Part shown: positions 8,678 through 20,221 of the stretch, one piece after another | How positions within the stretch are numbered: the stretch's first letter is position 1 | How the letters are laid out: each line of letters begins with the position of its first letter | NCBI RefSeq assembly: GCF_007845645.1 | Contig: NZ_VCQV01000004.1 | Span: 62,001 to 126,000 of the forward strand | Length of the DNA: 64,000 nt | Direction: 5' to 3' | From: Leekyejoonella antrihumi | GTDB lineage: Bacteria > Actinomycetota > Actinomycetes > Actinomycetales > Dermatophilaceae | Notes under the pieces: generated by a model | Told to the model about the DNA's origin: nothing | The model's input: only the letters and a program-made list of their open reading frames with translations | Databases searched by the model: none | Translations under genes and position numbers: made by a program

Positions 8678-8681
<4 letters not shown>
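8292..8681 (-). CDS. blaI: BlaI/MecI/CopY-family repressor, last gene of the cyd operon
   Basis: A 129-residue winged-helix repressor. The N-terminal half (LERSVMEQLWDRPDGLSVREVLDGL...[32 protein letters not shown]) is the classic BlaI DNA-binding domain, and the rest is a helical dimerisation tail. The GTG start overlaps the cydC stop (GTGA), so it is translationally coupled to the cytochrome bd operon. A cluster of CTACG/CGTAG half-sites in front of cydA, 5.9 kb upstream, resembles BlaI-type dyads. This would make BlaI an autoregulated repressor of cyd. Its likely protease partner is the M56 gene at 5801. Confidence 0.88.
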
Positions 8682-10347
<1,666 letters not shown>

Positions 10348-10351
<4 letters not shown>

Positions 10352-12060
10352 GCCGGTGCTCCTTCGAGCGCGACGATGTGGTCGGCGCGCTCGATCAGCG
10401 CCCGGTCATGGGTCGCGACGATCACCGGGTGATCCTGACCGAGGTCGGTGATGAGCGCCCGCAGGTGCTCCGCCACCGCGTTGTCGAGGTGCGCCGTCGG
10501 CTCGTCGAGCAGCAGCAGGTCGGCGCCGGAGAGCACGGCGCGGGTGAGCGCGACCAGCGCACGCTGGCCGGCGGACAGGCCGAACCCGTCATCCCCCAGC
10601 ACCACCCCCAACCCCAAACCCCCCGAGAGGTCACTCCCAGCCCCCGAGAGGTCACTCCCAGCCCCCGACAGGTCACTCCCAGCCCCCGACAGGTCACTCC
10701 GCACGCCCAGACCCCGTACCACCTGGTCCAGCCCGGTGACCTGCATGGCATCCCGCAGCGGGACGTCCGTCAGATCGCGCACGCCGAGGGCAACGTTGTC
10801 CCGCACGCTCAGTGGAGCAAGAAACGGTCGCTGCCGCACGAGATGAGCCGTGAGTTCGGCTCGCTCGTGGGTGCTCGGGATGGCTCGTAGGCCGGCGAGC
10901 AGTTCGAGGGCGGTCGTCTTGCCGCAGCCGGAGGGGCCGACCAACGCCGTCAGCCCGCGACTGAGCGGCACGCGCAGGTCGTGCAAGACATCATGGTCGC
11001 TTCCCGGGTAGCGATAGGTCAGGGTGGCATGGTCGCGGATATCGCAAGGTGGGTCATCGTCACGCCGGTCCACGGGTGCCATTTGTGACCTCTCGGGTGT
11101 TGGGAGTGACCTCTCGGGTGTGATTTGTGACCTCTCGGGGGGCAGGAGGTCTTGGAGGGCGGCGGCGCCGTCCGCGGCGGCGTGGAACTCCTGGCCGACC
11201 CGTCGGATCGGCCAGTACGCCTCAGGGGTCAGCAAGATCGCGGTGAGCGCAACCTGCAGTGACATGGTGCCGTAGGCCAGCCGAAGGCCGACGCACACCG
11301 CCACCATGGCGACGGCGATCGTGGCGAGCAGCTCGAGCGCTGCGCTGCTCAAGAACGCGATGCGCAGCGTTTCCAGAGTTGCCCGCCGGTGCTTCTGACC
11401 CACCTCGTCGACGACATCGACCTGCGCATCCGCCCGCTGATAGCCGGCGAGCGTGGGCAGACCGCGCATGACGTCGAGGAAGTGACCGGCGAGCGCCGTG
11501 AGCGCATGCCACCGTTTCTGTGTCGCCTCCTGCGTGTGCTTGCCGATGAGTGCGGCGAAGAGCGGCAGCAGAGGCACGGTCAGCAGGACGATCAGCGCGC
11601 TGGGCCAGTCGGTCAGCAGCAGTGCCAGGATCGCCACCGGTGGCAGCACCGCGGCCGAGACGAGCGCGGGCAGGTAGCGCGCGACATACGGCTCGACGCT
11701 GGTGGCTCCACTGGTGGCTCCCGTGAGCATTCGTGCCGAGTCAGGTCGGTCGTCCGCAGCCTGACCAAGCCACCGACGTATGACGAGCGAACGCACCTGG
11801 GCGGCGGTGTCCGCGCCGGCGCGGTCGGCCACCAGCTGGATGACGGCGCTGCAGATTCCGCGGGCGAGCAGCACGCCGAGTGTCCACATCGCAGCGGTCG
11901 TGATGTCGTGCCCTTGCACGGCTCGCACGAGCAGCAGGGACAGGGCGAAGGCTTGCGCAATGGCCAGCGTGCCGTTCACCACGCCGAGGGCGCCGAGGAC
12001 GAACACGGCCCGGCGGCAGCTGGGCAGAAGTCGCAGCACGCGAGGTTCGAGGGGACGCAT
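10348..12060 (-). CDS. cydD: CydD-type ABC exporter subunit with repeat-encoded insertions
   Basis: A 570-residue partner of CydC. Membrane helices fill 15-300; Walker A GPSGCGKT is at 375-382, a degenerate signature LSAGQ at 495-499 and Walker B LLLLDEP at 515-521. Two low-complexity insertions are encoded by the same 21-bp repeat. One (307-328, PERSQ-like) is in the linker to the ATPase domain. The other (454-482, four copies of SDLSGAG) is inside the ATPase domain shortly before the signature. Both keep the frame. The start forms TGATG with the cydB stop. It is probably functional, but the insertion before the signature motif is unusual. Confidence 0.93.
10620..10702. repeat. 21-bp repeat, four copies, inside cydD
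   Basis: Units of the form CCCCGAGAGGTCACTCCCAG (two with GACAGG) repeat with period 21. The period is a multiple of three, so the reading frame is preserved. The core matches the intergenic repeats at 5688 and 42606. Confidence 0.9.
11081..11142. repeat. second cluster of the same 21-bp repeat in cydD
   Basis: Three units of GTGACCTCTCGGGTGT type encode the PERSQ/PERSLPT stretch between membrane and ATPase domains. Here the repeat is in the opposite orientation to the cluster at 10620. Confidence 0.85.
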
Positions 12061-13103
12061 CAGTGCACAACCTGTTCACTGGCCAGCCGAGGCTCGGTTG
12101 CCGGTGGGATCTGGTCCGTGCTGATCCGGCGACGGAAGATCCAGTAGGCCCACCCCTGGTAGAGCACGACGATCGGGGTGAACAGCAGGGCAACCCAGCT
12201 CATGATCGCCAGGGTGAGGTGCGAGCTCGAAGCGTTGTCGGTGGTCAGCGACCATGCGGCGTTGCTGGTCGATGGCATGACGTCCGGGAAGAGCATTGTG
12301 AAGAGTGCTGCGACGGTCAGGCCGATGGCGACGAACGTCCCGGAGAAGGCCCAGCCCTCACGGCCTCGCACGTTGAAGACGAGCCCGACGACGAGCGCAA
12401 TGACTGCTGCCACGAAGCAGATCCACGAGATGTCGTTGCCCGTCTGCAGATTGAGGACCACGAGGAGCGCGATCGCCAGGACCGCGGCGACGACCCCCAC
12501 TCGTGTCGCAACGTGACGGGCCTCCCTCCTGATCGTGCCGTCGGTCTTCAGCGCGACGAAGATGCTGCCGTGCAGCAGGAACAGCGCGAGCGTGGTCAGG
12601 CCACCGAGCAGCGCCAGCGGGTTGAGGAGCGTGAGCAGGCCGCCGGTGTATACGCCCTGTGAGTTGATCGGCAGGCCGTGGATCATGTTGGTGAAGACCA
12701 ACCCCCAGGCGAAAGCCGGTACGACAGAGCCGAAGACGATCGCGGCATCCCACCTCTTGCGCCATGACGGGTCATCCCGCTTACCGCGGTAGTCGAAGGC
12801 AAGCACCCGCAGGATGAGAGCGACCAGGATGACCAGCAGGATCAGATAGAACCCGCTGAACAGCGTGGCGTACCACTCGGGGAAGGCGGCGAAGGTTGCA
12901 CCGGCCGCAGTCACCAGCCATACCTCATTGCCGTCCCAGGTCGGGCCGATCGTGTTGAGCAGGACGCGGCGCCGCCGTTCTCGATCGGCCCCACGTCCGA
13001 GCACCGGAAAGAGCATGCCCACGCCGAAGTCGAAACCCTCGAGCACGAAGTATCCGGCCCACAGGATGCCGATCAGGACGAACCATACGGTGGTGAGTTC
13101 CAT
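12060..13103 (-). CDS. cydB: cytochrome bd quinol oxidase subunit II
   Basis: A 347-residue multi-helix membrane protein starting at MELTTVWFVLIGILWAGYFVLEGFDFGVGML, the hallmark CydB N-terminus. AAGGAAA precedes the ATG; a longer open frame upstream is not coding. It forms the bd oxidase with CydA, reducing oxygen to water with quinol and without proton pumping. It starts 35 bases after cydA and overlaps cydD by one base. Confidence 0.95.
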   Translation of the reverse strand: MELTTVWFVLIGILWAGYFVLEGFDFGVGMLFPVLGRGADRERRRRVLLNTIGPTWDGNEVWLVTAAGATFAAFPEWYATLFSGFYLILLVILVALILRVLAFDYRGKRDDPSWRKRWDAAIVFGSVVPAFAWGLVFTNMIHGLPINSQGVYTGGLLTLLNPLALLGGLTTLALFLLHGSIFVALKTDGTIRREARHVATRVGVVAAVLAIALLVVLNLQTGNDISWICFVAAVIALVVGLVFNVRGREGWAFSGTFVAIGLTVAALFTMLFPDVMPSTSNAAWSLTTDNASSSHLTLAIMSWVALLFTPIVVLYQGWAYWIFRRRISTDQIPPATEPRLASEQVVH

Positions 13104-13138
13104 GATGAGTTTCCTTGGTATGCAGTGTGGTTGCCAGG

Positions 13139-14572
13139 TCAGTACGCGAACGCGAGCTTGTCGTCGGCATCGTCGTCGGCGCCCGCCGAAGGCTCCTCGA
13201 GCTCCTGAGCGCCGGCCCGCACATATCGCAGCGTGAGCTTGACCTCGATCACGGCCAGCACGGCATACAGCGCGGTGAAGATGGTGAGCGATGTCGCCAC
13301 TTCGGCGCCCGAAACCCCTGGACTCACACCGGACTGCGTGGTGAAGAGCCCGAATACCAGCCAGGGTTGGCGCCCGGCTTCGGTGAAGATCCAGCCGAAC
13401 GAGTTGGCAAAGATCGGCAGCAGCACGACCGAGATCGCAGCCCACGGCCACCACCGGGACCGTGCCGGTTCGCTGTCGCGGCGACGAAGCGTCCAGAGGG
13501 AGGCTGCGCCGATCGCGGCGGCTGCCGTGCCGAGCCCGATCATGACGCGGAAGGACCAGTAGGTCAGTGGCAGTGTCGGGACGTAGGTCTGCGCCCGGGT
13601 GTGCGGGTCGGTGGCGTACTTGTGCTTGTACTGCGCCTCGAGCTGGTTGATCCCGTGCACTGTGCCGTTGAAGTCGCCGGTTCCAAGGAAGGACAGCAGC
13701 TTTGGCACTGTGATTGCAACCTTTTCGTGCTGACCGTCGAGACTGGACACAGTCAGGATGGAGAAGGGCGCGCCCGCCTGCGTGTTGTAGAGGGCCTCAG
13801 CCGATGCCATCTTCATCGGTTGCACCTCGGTCATGATCTTGCCGGCGAAGTCGCCGGAGACCGCGACGCCGAGCCCGCTGAGCAGCAGCATCCAGGCACC
13901 GAACTTTGCGCCCTTGCGATACATCGACTGGTCCTGGGGGACGCTGCGGCGGTGGACGTGCCAGAGGCAGATGCCGAGCACAAAGGCCGCGCCGGTCATG
14001 TATGCCGCGAGGATGGTGTGCGGGAATGTCGCCAGCTGCACCTTGTTGGTCAGCACCGCCCAGAAGTCGGTGAGTTCCGCGCGGCCGGTGACGGGGTTGT
14101 TCCGATAGCCGACAGGGTTCTGCATGAACGAGTTGGCGGCCAGGATGAAGTAGGCCGACAGCAGCGTGCCGGCATGCACGATCCACATACAGGCCGCGTG
14201 CAGTCGCTCCGGGATGCGTCCCCAGCCGAAGATCCACAGCCCGAGGAAGGTCGACTCAAGAAAGAACGCGAGCAGTGCCTCGATCGCCAGTGGTGCGCCG
14301 AAGATGTCTCCGACGAAGCGGGAGTAGGCCGACCAGTTCATCCCGAACTGGAACTCCTGGACGAGCCCGGTCGCGAGGCCGAGGGCGAAGTTGATCGTGA
14401 ACAGCTTGCCGAAGAACTTCGCCAGCCGGAGCATCTGCGGATTGCGCTTGCGCAGCCACTGGGTCTCGAAGGAGGCGACCATGAAGGACAGCCCGATCGT
14501 GACCGGCACGAAGAAGTAGTGGTAGACGGTCGTGATGGCGAACTGCCACCGGGCCAGGTCGAGATGCTCCAT
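13139..14572 (-). CDS. cydA: cytochrome bd quinol oxidase subunit I
   Basis: A 477-residue haem-binding subunit. His18 in TTVYHYFFVP is the b595 ligand position; the GRQPWLVFGLFTTQ and FSILTVSSLDGQHE regions belong to the quinol and haem core. The Q-loop is of the short type. The C-terminus is acidic and disordered (ADDDADDK). It is the first gene of the operon, and the upstream region carries six alternating CTACG/CGTAG half-sites. Cytochrome bd normally serves low oxygen, nitric oxide or sulfide stress. Confidence 0.95.
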   Translation of the reverse strand: MEHLDLARWQFAITTVYHYFFVPVTIGLSFMVASFETQWLRKRNPQMLRLAKFFGKLFTINFALGLATGLVQEFQFGMNWSAYSRFVGDIFGAPLAIEALLAFFLESTFLGLWIFGWGRIPERLHAACMWIVHAGTLLSAYFILAANSFMQNPVGYRNNPVTGRAELTDFWAVLTNKVQLATFPHTILAAYMTGAAFVLGICLWHVHRRSVPQDQSMYRKGAKFGAWMLLLSGLGVAVSGDFAGKIMTEVQPMKMASAEALYNTQAGAPFSILTVSSLDGQHEKVAITVPKLLSFLGTGDFNGTVHGINQLEAQYKHKYATDPHTRAQTYVPTLPLTYWSFRVMIGLGTAAAAIGAASLWTLRRRDSEPARSRWWPWAAISVVLLPIFANSFGWIFTEAGRQPWLVFGLFTTQSGVSPGVSGAEVATSLTIFTALYAVLAVIEVKLTLRYVRAGAQELEEPSAGADDDADDKLAFAY

Positions 14573-14580
14573 GCGTGCCC

Positions 14581-14629
14581 CTACGATCTGCGTAGTACTA
14601 CGTAACGTCGTAGATACTACGTCGCGTAG
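14581..14629. promoter_or_regulatory. array of six alternating CTACG/CGTAG half-sites before cydA
   Basis: Half-sites start at 14581, 14591, 14598, 14609, 14617 and 14625 in alternating orientation. They include the perfect 12-bp palindrome CGTAGTACTACG (14591-14602) and CGTAG-ATA-CTACG (14609-14621). The array lies 9-57 bases upstream of cydA and 60-108 bases upstream of the divergent argS. It probably binds the BlaI encoded in the same operon. Confidence 0.65.
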
Positions 14630-14688
14630 GAACCGTGCGTCCAGTAGGGGTGCGAGCCCGGTCGCCAGCTCCCCGTATCCTTAGCGTC

Positions 14689-16452
14689 ATGGCTGATCCG
14701 ACAATCGTGCTCACTCCCTATGTCCAGGCGGCGATGGCTGCGGCCTTCGGGCCGCAGTGGCGGGAGGCGGACCCGGTGATCCGACCGGCCAACAAGCGTC
14801 AGACCAGCGCGGACCTGCAGGTGAACGCCGCGATGGCCGCGGGCAAGCGGATCGGCAGGCCGCCACGGGAGGTCGCGCAGGGCGTCATCGACCACCTGGC
14901 TGCCGATGACGTGGTGGCCAAGGCGGAGGTTGCCGGCCCGGGCTTCATCAACGTGACGTTGCGCGATGACTGGATCGCCCGCGCGGCAACCGAGCAGCTC
15001 GCCGACGAGCGGCTGGGTATGCCGCGGCCGGAGCACGAGCGCATCGTCATCGACTACTCGTCCCCGAACGCCGCCAAGGAGATGCACGTCGCGCACCTGC
15101 GCACAACCGTCGTCGGGGACTCACTGGCTCGCACGCTGGAGGCCCTGGGCCACACCGTGATCCGGCAGAACCACCTGGGCGACTGGGGCACGGCCTTCGG
15201 GATGCTGATCGAGCACCTGCTGGAGGTCGGCGAGGACAGCACCGACGCACGGCTGCTCAAGACCGACCCGAACACGTTCTACCGGGCGGCGCGCACCAAG
15301 TTCGACACTGCCGACAAGGCTGAGCCTGCAGGTAGCGCAGGCGATTTCGCAGTGCGTTCCCGTGCCCGAGTAGCCACGTTGCAGAGCGGTGAGCAGGAGA
15401 GCATGCGCCTGTGGGGCGAGATCCTTGACCTCACCAAGGGCTACCTGAACAGGGTCTACCGGGAGCTCGACATCACGCTCACCGACGACGACATAGTGGG
15501 CGAGTCGTCCTACAACGACATGCTTCCCGGAATCTGCGATGACCTCGAGGCCAAGGGCATCGCCACGATGAGTGACGGCGCCCTGTGCATCTTCCTCGAC
15601 GGATATATCGGCCGTGATGACAAGCCGGTGCCGCTGATCATCCGCAAGTCGGACGGCGGCTACGGCTACGCAACCACCGACATTGCGACCATCAAGCAGT
15701 CGTCGCTCGACCTCAAGGCCAACCGCGCGCTATACGTCGTCGGTGCCCCGCAGAATCTGCACTTTCGGATGTGTTGGGACGCGGCGGACAAGGCCGGCTG
15801 GATCCAGGGCACCGAGCCGATCCACGTGCAGATCGGCAACGTGGTCGGGGCGGACGGCAAGATCCTCAAGACGCGGTCCGGTGACCTCGTGTCGCTGCAG
15901 TCCCTGGTGGATGCGGCCCTGCAGAAGGCCACGGAAGTCGTGGGGCAGTCACGCGGCGATCTCGACGAGCAGGTGCGAGCGACCATCGCGCAGCAGGTCG
16001 GAATCGGCGCGATCAAGTATGCCGATCTGTCCGTCTCGCACGACAGCGGCTACTCCTTCGACCTGGAGCGGATGCTTGCGCTGCAGGGCAACACCGGCCC
16101 CTACCTGCAGTACGCCGCGGCCCGGATCCGCTCGATCCTCGGACGTGCGGACGTGGTGGATCCGAGTGGTCCGATCACGCTGACCGAGCCGGCCGAGCGG
16201 GCCCTGGCACTGCGGCTTTTGGACTTCGGCGACGTGGTCGGTCAGGTCGGCGAGACGCTGGAGCCGCACCGGCTGTGCGCCTACCTGTTCGACCTGGCGC
16301 AGACCTTCACCACGTTCTACGACCAGTGCCCGGTCCTCAAGGCCGAGGATGCGGAGGTCCGCGACTCGCGTCTGGCGCTCTGCACGCTGACCCGCAAGGT
16401 CCTCGTGCGGGGTCTTGGCCTGCTCGGCATACAGGCCCCCGACCAGATGTGA
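14689..16452 (+). CDS. argS: arginyl-tRNA synthetase
   Basis: A 587-residue class I synthetase that charges tRNA-Arg. The N-terminal additional domain (1-110) is followed by the catalytic core with HVAH (133-136) as HIGH motif, GDWGTAFG and the KSDGGYGYATTDIA signature. The C-terminal helical anticodon domain has YLQYAAARIRSI. The ATG of MADPTIVLTP is used; the upstream in-frame extension is the cydA operator region. It is transcribed divergently from cydA. Confidence 0.95.
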   Translation: MADPTIVLTPYVQAAMAAAFGPQWREADPVIRPANKRQTSADLQVNAAMAAGKRIGRPPREVAQGVIDHLAADDVVAKAEVAGPGFINVTLRDDWIARAATEQLADERLGMPRPEHERIVIDYSSPNAAKEMHVAHLRTTVVGDSLARTLEALGHTVIRQNHLGDWGTAFGMLIEHLLEVGEDSTDARLLKTDPNTFYRAARTKFDTADKAEPAGSAGDFAVRSRARVATLQSGEQESMRLWGEILDLTKGYLNRVYRELDITLTDDDIVGESSYNDMLPGICDDLEAKGIATMSDGALCIFLDGYIGRDDKPVPLIIRKSDGGYGYATTDIATIKQSSLDLKANRALYVVGAPQNLHFRMCWDAADKAGWIQGTEPIHVQIGNVVGADGKILKTRSGDLVSLQSLVDAALQKATEVVGQSRGDLDEQVRATIAQQVGIGAIKYADLSVSHDSGYSFDLERMLALQGNTGPYLQYAAARIRSILGRADVVDPSGPITLTEPAERALALRLLDFGDVVGQVGETLEPHRLCAYLFDLAQTFTTFYDQCPVLKAEDAEVRDSRLALCTLTRKVLVRGLGLLGIQAPDQM

Positions 16453-16477
16453 CCCGTAGTTGGGCGAATGGGCTGGT

Positions 16478-17308
16478 TCAGACGTCGTAGCCGGCCTCGC
16501 GGGCGGCCTCGAGCAGCGGGCGGCCCTTGGCGAAGACCGTGTCGAACGCCAGGGTGAGAGCGGCGGTCAGCTCCGGGTGCTCGACGAGGATGTTGGTCGA
16601 CGTGAGGGCGCCGGCGACCGGGTCGGTGAGCGAGAAGAGCGCGCGCGAGTGGTCGACCAGCACCATCTTCAAGGGGATGTCGTCGACGATCCGTGCGTCC
16701 TCCCCGGCCGCGACGAACTCGACTGTCTCCTTGACCATCTTCTCGTTCTCGAGCAGTGACGACTCGTAGCAGCAGCGCACCTCGCCGCCACCTGCGGCGA
16801 TCCGGCGCGTCGCATCGAGCCCGATCGCGTTGTCGGTGGCGACATACGGCGGCTTCGACATGACAAGCATCGACGTTGTTGCGCTGATCTGCAGGTCATG
16901 GAACCGGGCAGACAGCACACTGGTGTCCCGCAACATCTCGATGTAGGCCATGGGCGCCTTCTCGACCTGCCCCTGGGACCACAGCGATCGCAGGTCTCCG
17001 ACGGCGCCGCCCGCGCGTTCGGACAGGGAGTCCAGCGCCTGACGGTGCCGCATCATCAGGCCGTCCAGGGCCACATCGGGACTCACCGCGGCGTAAGTGA
17101 CCGAGACGCCCGGGCGCTGCATGGCCAGGCCCTGCTGCATCAGCCCGGCCACCACGTCATAGATCCGCTGACGCGGGATGTGCGCCTGCCGGGCCAGTTC
17201 GGCGGCGGTGAACGACTCGCGCTGGAGCAGCGCCAGGTAGGCCTTGGCCTCGTAGGAGGTCAGGCCCAACTCGCCCAGCACCGCCTGGGCCGACGAGAGT
17301 TCTGGCAC
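16478..17308 (-). CDS. TrmB-family transcriptional regulator
   Basis: A 276-residue regulator. An N-terminal winged helix (about 10-70, LGLTSYEAKAYLALLQRESFTAAELARQAHIPRQRIYDVV) is followed by a helical linker and a phospholipase-D-like effector domain (DIPLKMVLVDHSRALFSLTDP). I use the GTG at 17308; a GTG at 17377 would add 23 poorly conserved residues. It is convergent with argS, leaving 25 bases between them. The target may be the S53 peptidase gene read away from it, whose upstream region carries an inverted repeat; this is a guess from position. Confidence 0.8.
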   Translation of the reverse strand: MPELSSAQAVLGELGLTSYEAKAYLALLQRESFTAAELARQAHIPRQRIYDVVAGLMQQGLAMQRPGVSVTYAAVSPDVALDGLMMRHRQALDSLSERAGGAVGDLRSLWSQGQVEKAPMAYIEMLRDTSVLSARFHDLQISATTSMLVMSKPPYVATDNAIGLDATRRIAAGGGEVRCCYESSLLENEKMVKETVEFVAAGEDARIVDDIPLKMVLVDHSRALFSLTDPVAGALTSTNILVEHPELTAALTLAFDTVFAKGRPLLEAAREAGYDV

Positions 17309-17635
17309 GTGCGCACCATAACCCTCGGGGGCGCTCCGAGCCGGTATCCGGAGCCTGTGGCCTTTATGTGTGCCCACCCCTTGGCGCTCGAGCGCGGCCG
17401 CTCAAGCGAGCGCTGCAGTTATCATCTGCGACGTCGGGTGTGAGTTAGTCAGGAAATACTGACGATTCGCATACCCAACTGGAACGTTCTTTACCTCGAG
17501 CAGGGCAAACGCTGGGCGATCCGCCGCTAGCGTTCCGCTGTCACCACAACGAGGTGGTGGCAGCGGTCGCGCGAGGACTTCCTCGAGCGGCCGCTGGCGG
17601 CAGCACGCCGTCGAGTGCCCTAGAAAGGACTCCCT
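17309..17635. promoter_or_regulatory. divergent control region with GTCAG-n6-CTGAC dyad
   Basis: This 327-bp gap between the TrmB-like gene and the peptidase has no gene. A five-base inverted repeat GTCAG/CTGAC (17448-17463) stands out as a possible operator. AAAGGA precedes the peptidase start. Confidence 0.4.
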
Positions 17636-19750
17636 ATGCCCGGATCAACACGTCGCCTCGGTGGCCGGCATGCCAGACGCACCGGTATGACGTTGCTCGC
17701 CATGAGCGCGGCCGTGCCGCTGGCACTTGCCTCCAGCCCGGCCTTCGCCTCCTCGGCTCCCGTGACCTCTCCACACGCGGCCGCCGTCAAGGCGAAGTCC
17801 CGGATCATGCACCCCGGCTCGACCGCCGCGCACGTCACGACCCCGCGGGTGTCCCTAGGCGCACCCGTGCAACCGTCGCACCTCAAGGTCGCGCATGTCT
17901 GTGCCGAGCACGCACCGACCGGCATCGCCACCTGCTTCGCGATGCGCCAGACCAACAACGTCGAGCCGGCCCGCATCAAGCCGCAGGCCATCACCCCCGA
18001 TGCCACCCCGAACGGATACGGCCCGAGCGACCTGCAGGCCGCCTACAGCCTGCCCTCCGCGACCAAGGGGTCGGGCCAGACGATCGGCATCGTCGATGCC
18101 TACGACGACCCGAATGCCGAGTCCGACCTTGCCGCCTACCGCTCGCAGTACGGCCTACCCGCCTGCACCACGGCCAACGGCTGCTTCACGAAGGTCGGCC
18201 AGAACGGTTCGACCAGCAGCCTGCCGGCGGCCAACACCGGCTGGGCGGGCGAGATCTCGCTGGATCTCGACACGGTCTCTGCCGTGTGCCCCAACTGCCA
18301 CATCGTGCTGGTGGAGGCCAGCTCCGCGAGCATGGCCAACCTGGGCGCCTCGGTCAACACGGCGGTGTCGATGGGCGCGAAGTACGTCTCCAACAGCTAC
18401 GGCGGCAGCATCTCCAGCGGAGACGCGAGCACCGACTCGCAGTACTACAAGCACTCGGGTGTCTTCATCACGGCGAGCACCGGTGACAGTGACTACGGCG
18501 CCGAGTACCCAGCGACGTCGGCCTACGTCACGGCCGTCGGCGGCACCTCGTTGACCCGTGACTCGAGCACGAGCCGTGGCTGGTCCGAGTCGGTCTGGCA
18601 CACCAGCTCGACCGAGGGCGGGTCCTCGGGCTGCTCGACCTACATCGCCAAGCCGGCCTTCCAGAGCAACGTGACGACCGGCTGCTCCGGGCGCGCGGAG
18701 GCGGACGTGTCGATGGACGCCGACCCGGCCACCGGCGTTGCGGTCTACCAGACCTATGGCGGCAGTGGGTGGTCCGTCTACGGCGGCACGAGCGCCTCGT
18801 CGCCGATGTATGCCGCGACTGCCGCGCTGGCCTCGGCGGCCGGCACAACCCCCTACGGCAACGACCTGTCCTATTCGCACCCCGGCGACCTCAACGATGT
18901 GACCCAGGGCAACAACGGCACCTGCAGCCCCAGCGTCTTGTGCACCGCGGGCGTCGGCTGGGACGGGCCGACCGGCAACGGCACGCCCGAGGGACTGGCC
19001 ATGTTCGGCGCCGGCAGCACCGGCACTGTGGCTGTCACCAACCCGGGCTCCAAGAGCAGCCAGGTGAATACACCGGTTTCGCTGCAGATGGCGGCCAGTG
19101 GTGGCACGGCGCCCTACACCTGGAGCGCGTCCGGCCTGCCGACCGGTCTGTCGATCAGCAGCTCGGGTTTGATCACCGGCACGCCGACCACGGCCGCGAC
19201 CTCGAGCGTGACGGTCACGGCGACTGACGCGGCCGGCGCGAAGGGATCGGTCACCTTCAGCTGGGCAGTCACCAGCACCACGCCTCCGCCCAGCGGTTGC
19301 TCCGGCAACGTGCTCAAGAACGGCGGGTTCGAGCAGGGCTCGACCGGCTGGACCGCGAGCAACGACCAGATCATCGGCCAGTGGGCGCCGTATGAGACGC
19401 CGCGGTCCGGGTCGTATGACGCGTGGCTCGACGGATACGGTCAGTCGCACACCGACACGCTGGCGCAGAGCGTGACCATCCCGGCCGGCTGCAAGGCGAC
19501 CCTGACCTACTACCTGCACGTCGACTCCAGTGAGGGCACGTACTACCCGTACGACACCTTCGCGGTCACCGCGGGCAGCAAGACGGTCTCGACGGCCAGC
19601 AACGAGAACCAGGGCAGTGGCTACGTCAAGCACACGGTCAACCTGTCGGCATTTGCCGGTCAGACGGTGAAGCTGAAGTTCACCGGCACCGAGGACTCGT
19701 CGCTGCAGACGTCGTTCGTGGTCGATGACGGCTCGGTGACACTGTCCTGA
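17636..19750 (+). CDS. secreted S53 (sedolisin-family) peptidase with Ig-like and C-terminal beta domains
   Basis: A 704-residue exported serine-carboxyl peptidase. A twin-basic signal peptide (residues 1-39, cut near AFA) leads into a short pro-region. Catalytic residues follow the sedolisin pattern: Glu206 and Asp210 in GEISLDLD, oxyanion Asp284 in STGDSDYG and Ser386 in GGTSASSP. A putative Ig-like domain of the He_PIG type (about 460-560) is joined by a TTPPPSG linker to a jelly-roll-like C-terminal domain with paired Cys. Sedolisins act at acid pH on protein. AAAGGA precedes the ATG. Confidence 0.88.
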   Translation: MPGSTRRLGGRHARRTGMTLLAMSAAVPLALASSPAFASSAPVTSPHAAAVKAKSRIMHPGSTAAHVTTPRVSLGAPVQPSHLKVAHVCAEHAPTGIATCFAMRQTNNVEPARIKPQAITPDATPNGYGPSDLQAAYSLPSATKGSGQTIGIVDAYDDPNAESDLAAYRSQYGLPACTTANGCFTKVGQNGSTSSLPAANTGWAGEISLDLDTVSAVCPNCHIVLVEASSASMANLGASVNTAVSMGAKYVSNSYGGSISSGDASTDSQYYKHSGVFITASTGDSDYGAEYPATSAYVTAVGGTSLTRDSSTSRGWSESVWHTSSTEGGSSGCSTYIAKPAFQSNVTTGCSGRAEADVSMDADPATGVAVYQTYGGSGWSVYGGTSASSPMYAATAALASAAGTTPYGNDLSYSHPGDLNDVTQGNNGTCSPSVLCTAGVGWDGPTGNGTPEGLAMFGAGSTGTVAVTNPGSKSSQVNTPVSLQMAASGGTAPYTWSASGLPTGLSISSSGLITGTPTTAATSSVTVTATDAAGAKGSVTFSWAVTSTTPPPSGCSGNVLKNGGFEQGSTGWTASNDQIIGQWAPYETPRSGSYDAWLDGYGQSHTDTLAQSVTIPAGCKATLTYYLHVDSSEGTYYPYDTFAVTAGSKTVSTASNENQGSGYVKHTVNLSAFAGQTVKLKFTGTEDSSLQTSFVVDDGSVTLS

Positions 19751-19977
19751 CCTGGGACGAAGTCGCCTCCTGACGCGGTGGGGCGGGCACCTTCCGGTGG
19801 CCGTCCCACTCGTCCGTCTCAAGGCGCGACACGGTTGTCCACAGGGTGGCTGCATGAGTGACGGATGGAGCTGATGAGCGCAACAATGAAGGCATCGCAA
19901 CTCCTGTGCGGGGGCACCAGTCGCGTGGTGCACGGCCGACTGGTCGGGCACACTGCAGCCGCTGGAGGCGCATCGCC

Positions 19978-20205
19978 ATGGGCAACCCGTTCGAGGACGA
20001 CGGGGGACTGTTTTTCGTGATGGTGAATCGGGCCCAAGGTTTCAGCATCTGGCCGATCAGCGTTGGTCGCCCACAGGACTGGCGGGTCGCCTTCGGGCCG
20101 GCCACGCGGACCCAGTGCGCGGCCTACGTCAAGGGTCACGACCCGGACGAGGCACATGAGAGCGGTCGTATGCCGACCGCTCGCCGTCCCGTCCACCGCA
20201 CCTGA
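19978..20205 (+). CDS. MbtH-like protein without a neighbouring NRPS
   Basis: A 75-residue protein starting MGNPFEDDGGLFFVMVN, with SIWP (residues 23-26), a tryptophan in PQDWRV and a downstream C..YV. These match the MbtH fold, which binds and activates adenylation domains of non-ribosomal peptide synthetases. GGAGG lies about ten bases before the ATG. It departs from the consensus: the E-x-Q before S-x-W-P is AQGF, and the C-terminal W-T-D-x-R-P is missing. No synthetase, siderophore or transporter gene lies near. It may act in trans or be degenerating. Bases 19751-19977 hold nothing else. Confidence 0.75.
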   Translation: MGNPFEDDGGLFFVMVNRAQGFSIWPISVGRPQDWRVAFGPATRTQCAAYVKGHDPDEAHESGRMPTARRPVHRT

Positions 20206-20221
20206 GCACGCGACGCGCAGA

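Noticed and set aside
18155-19951. 598-codon minus-strand open frame opposite the S53 peptidase
   Set aside because: Shadow of the peptidase; no ribosome site and Arg/Gly-rich sequence.
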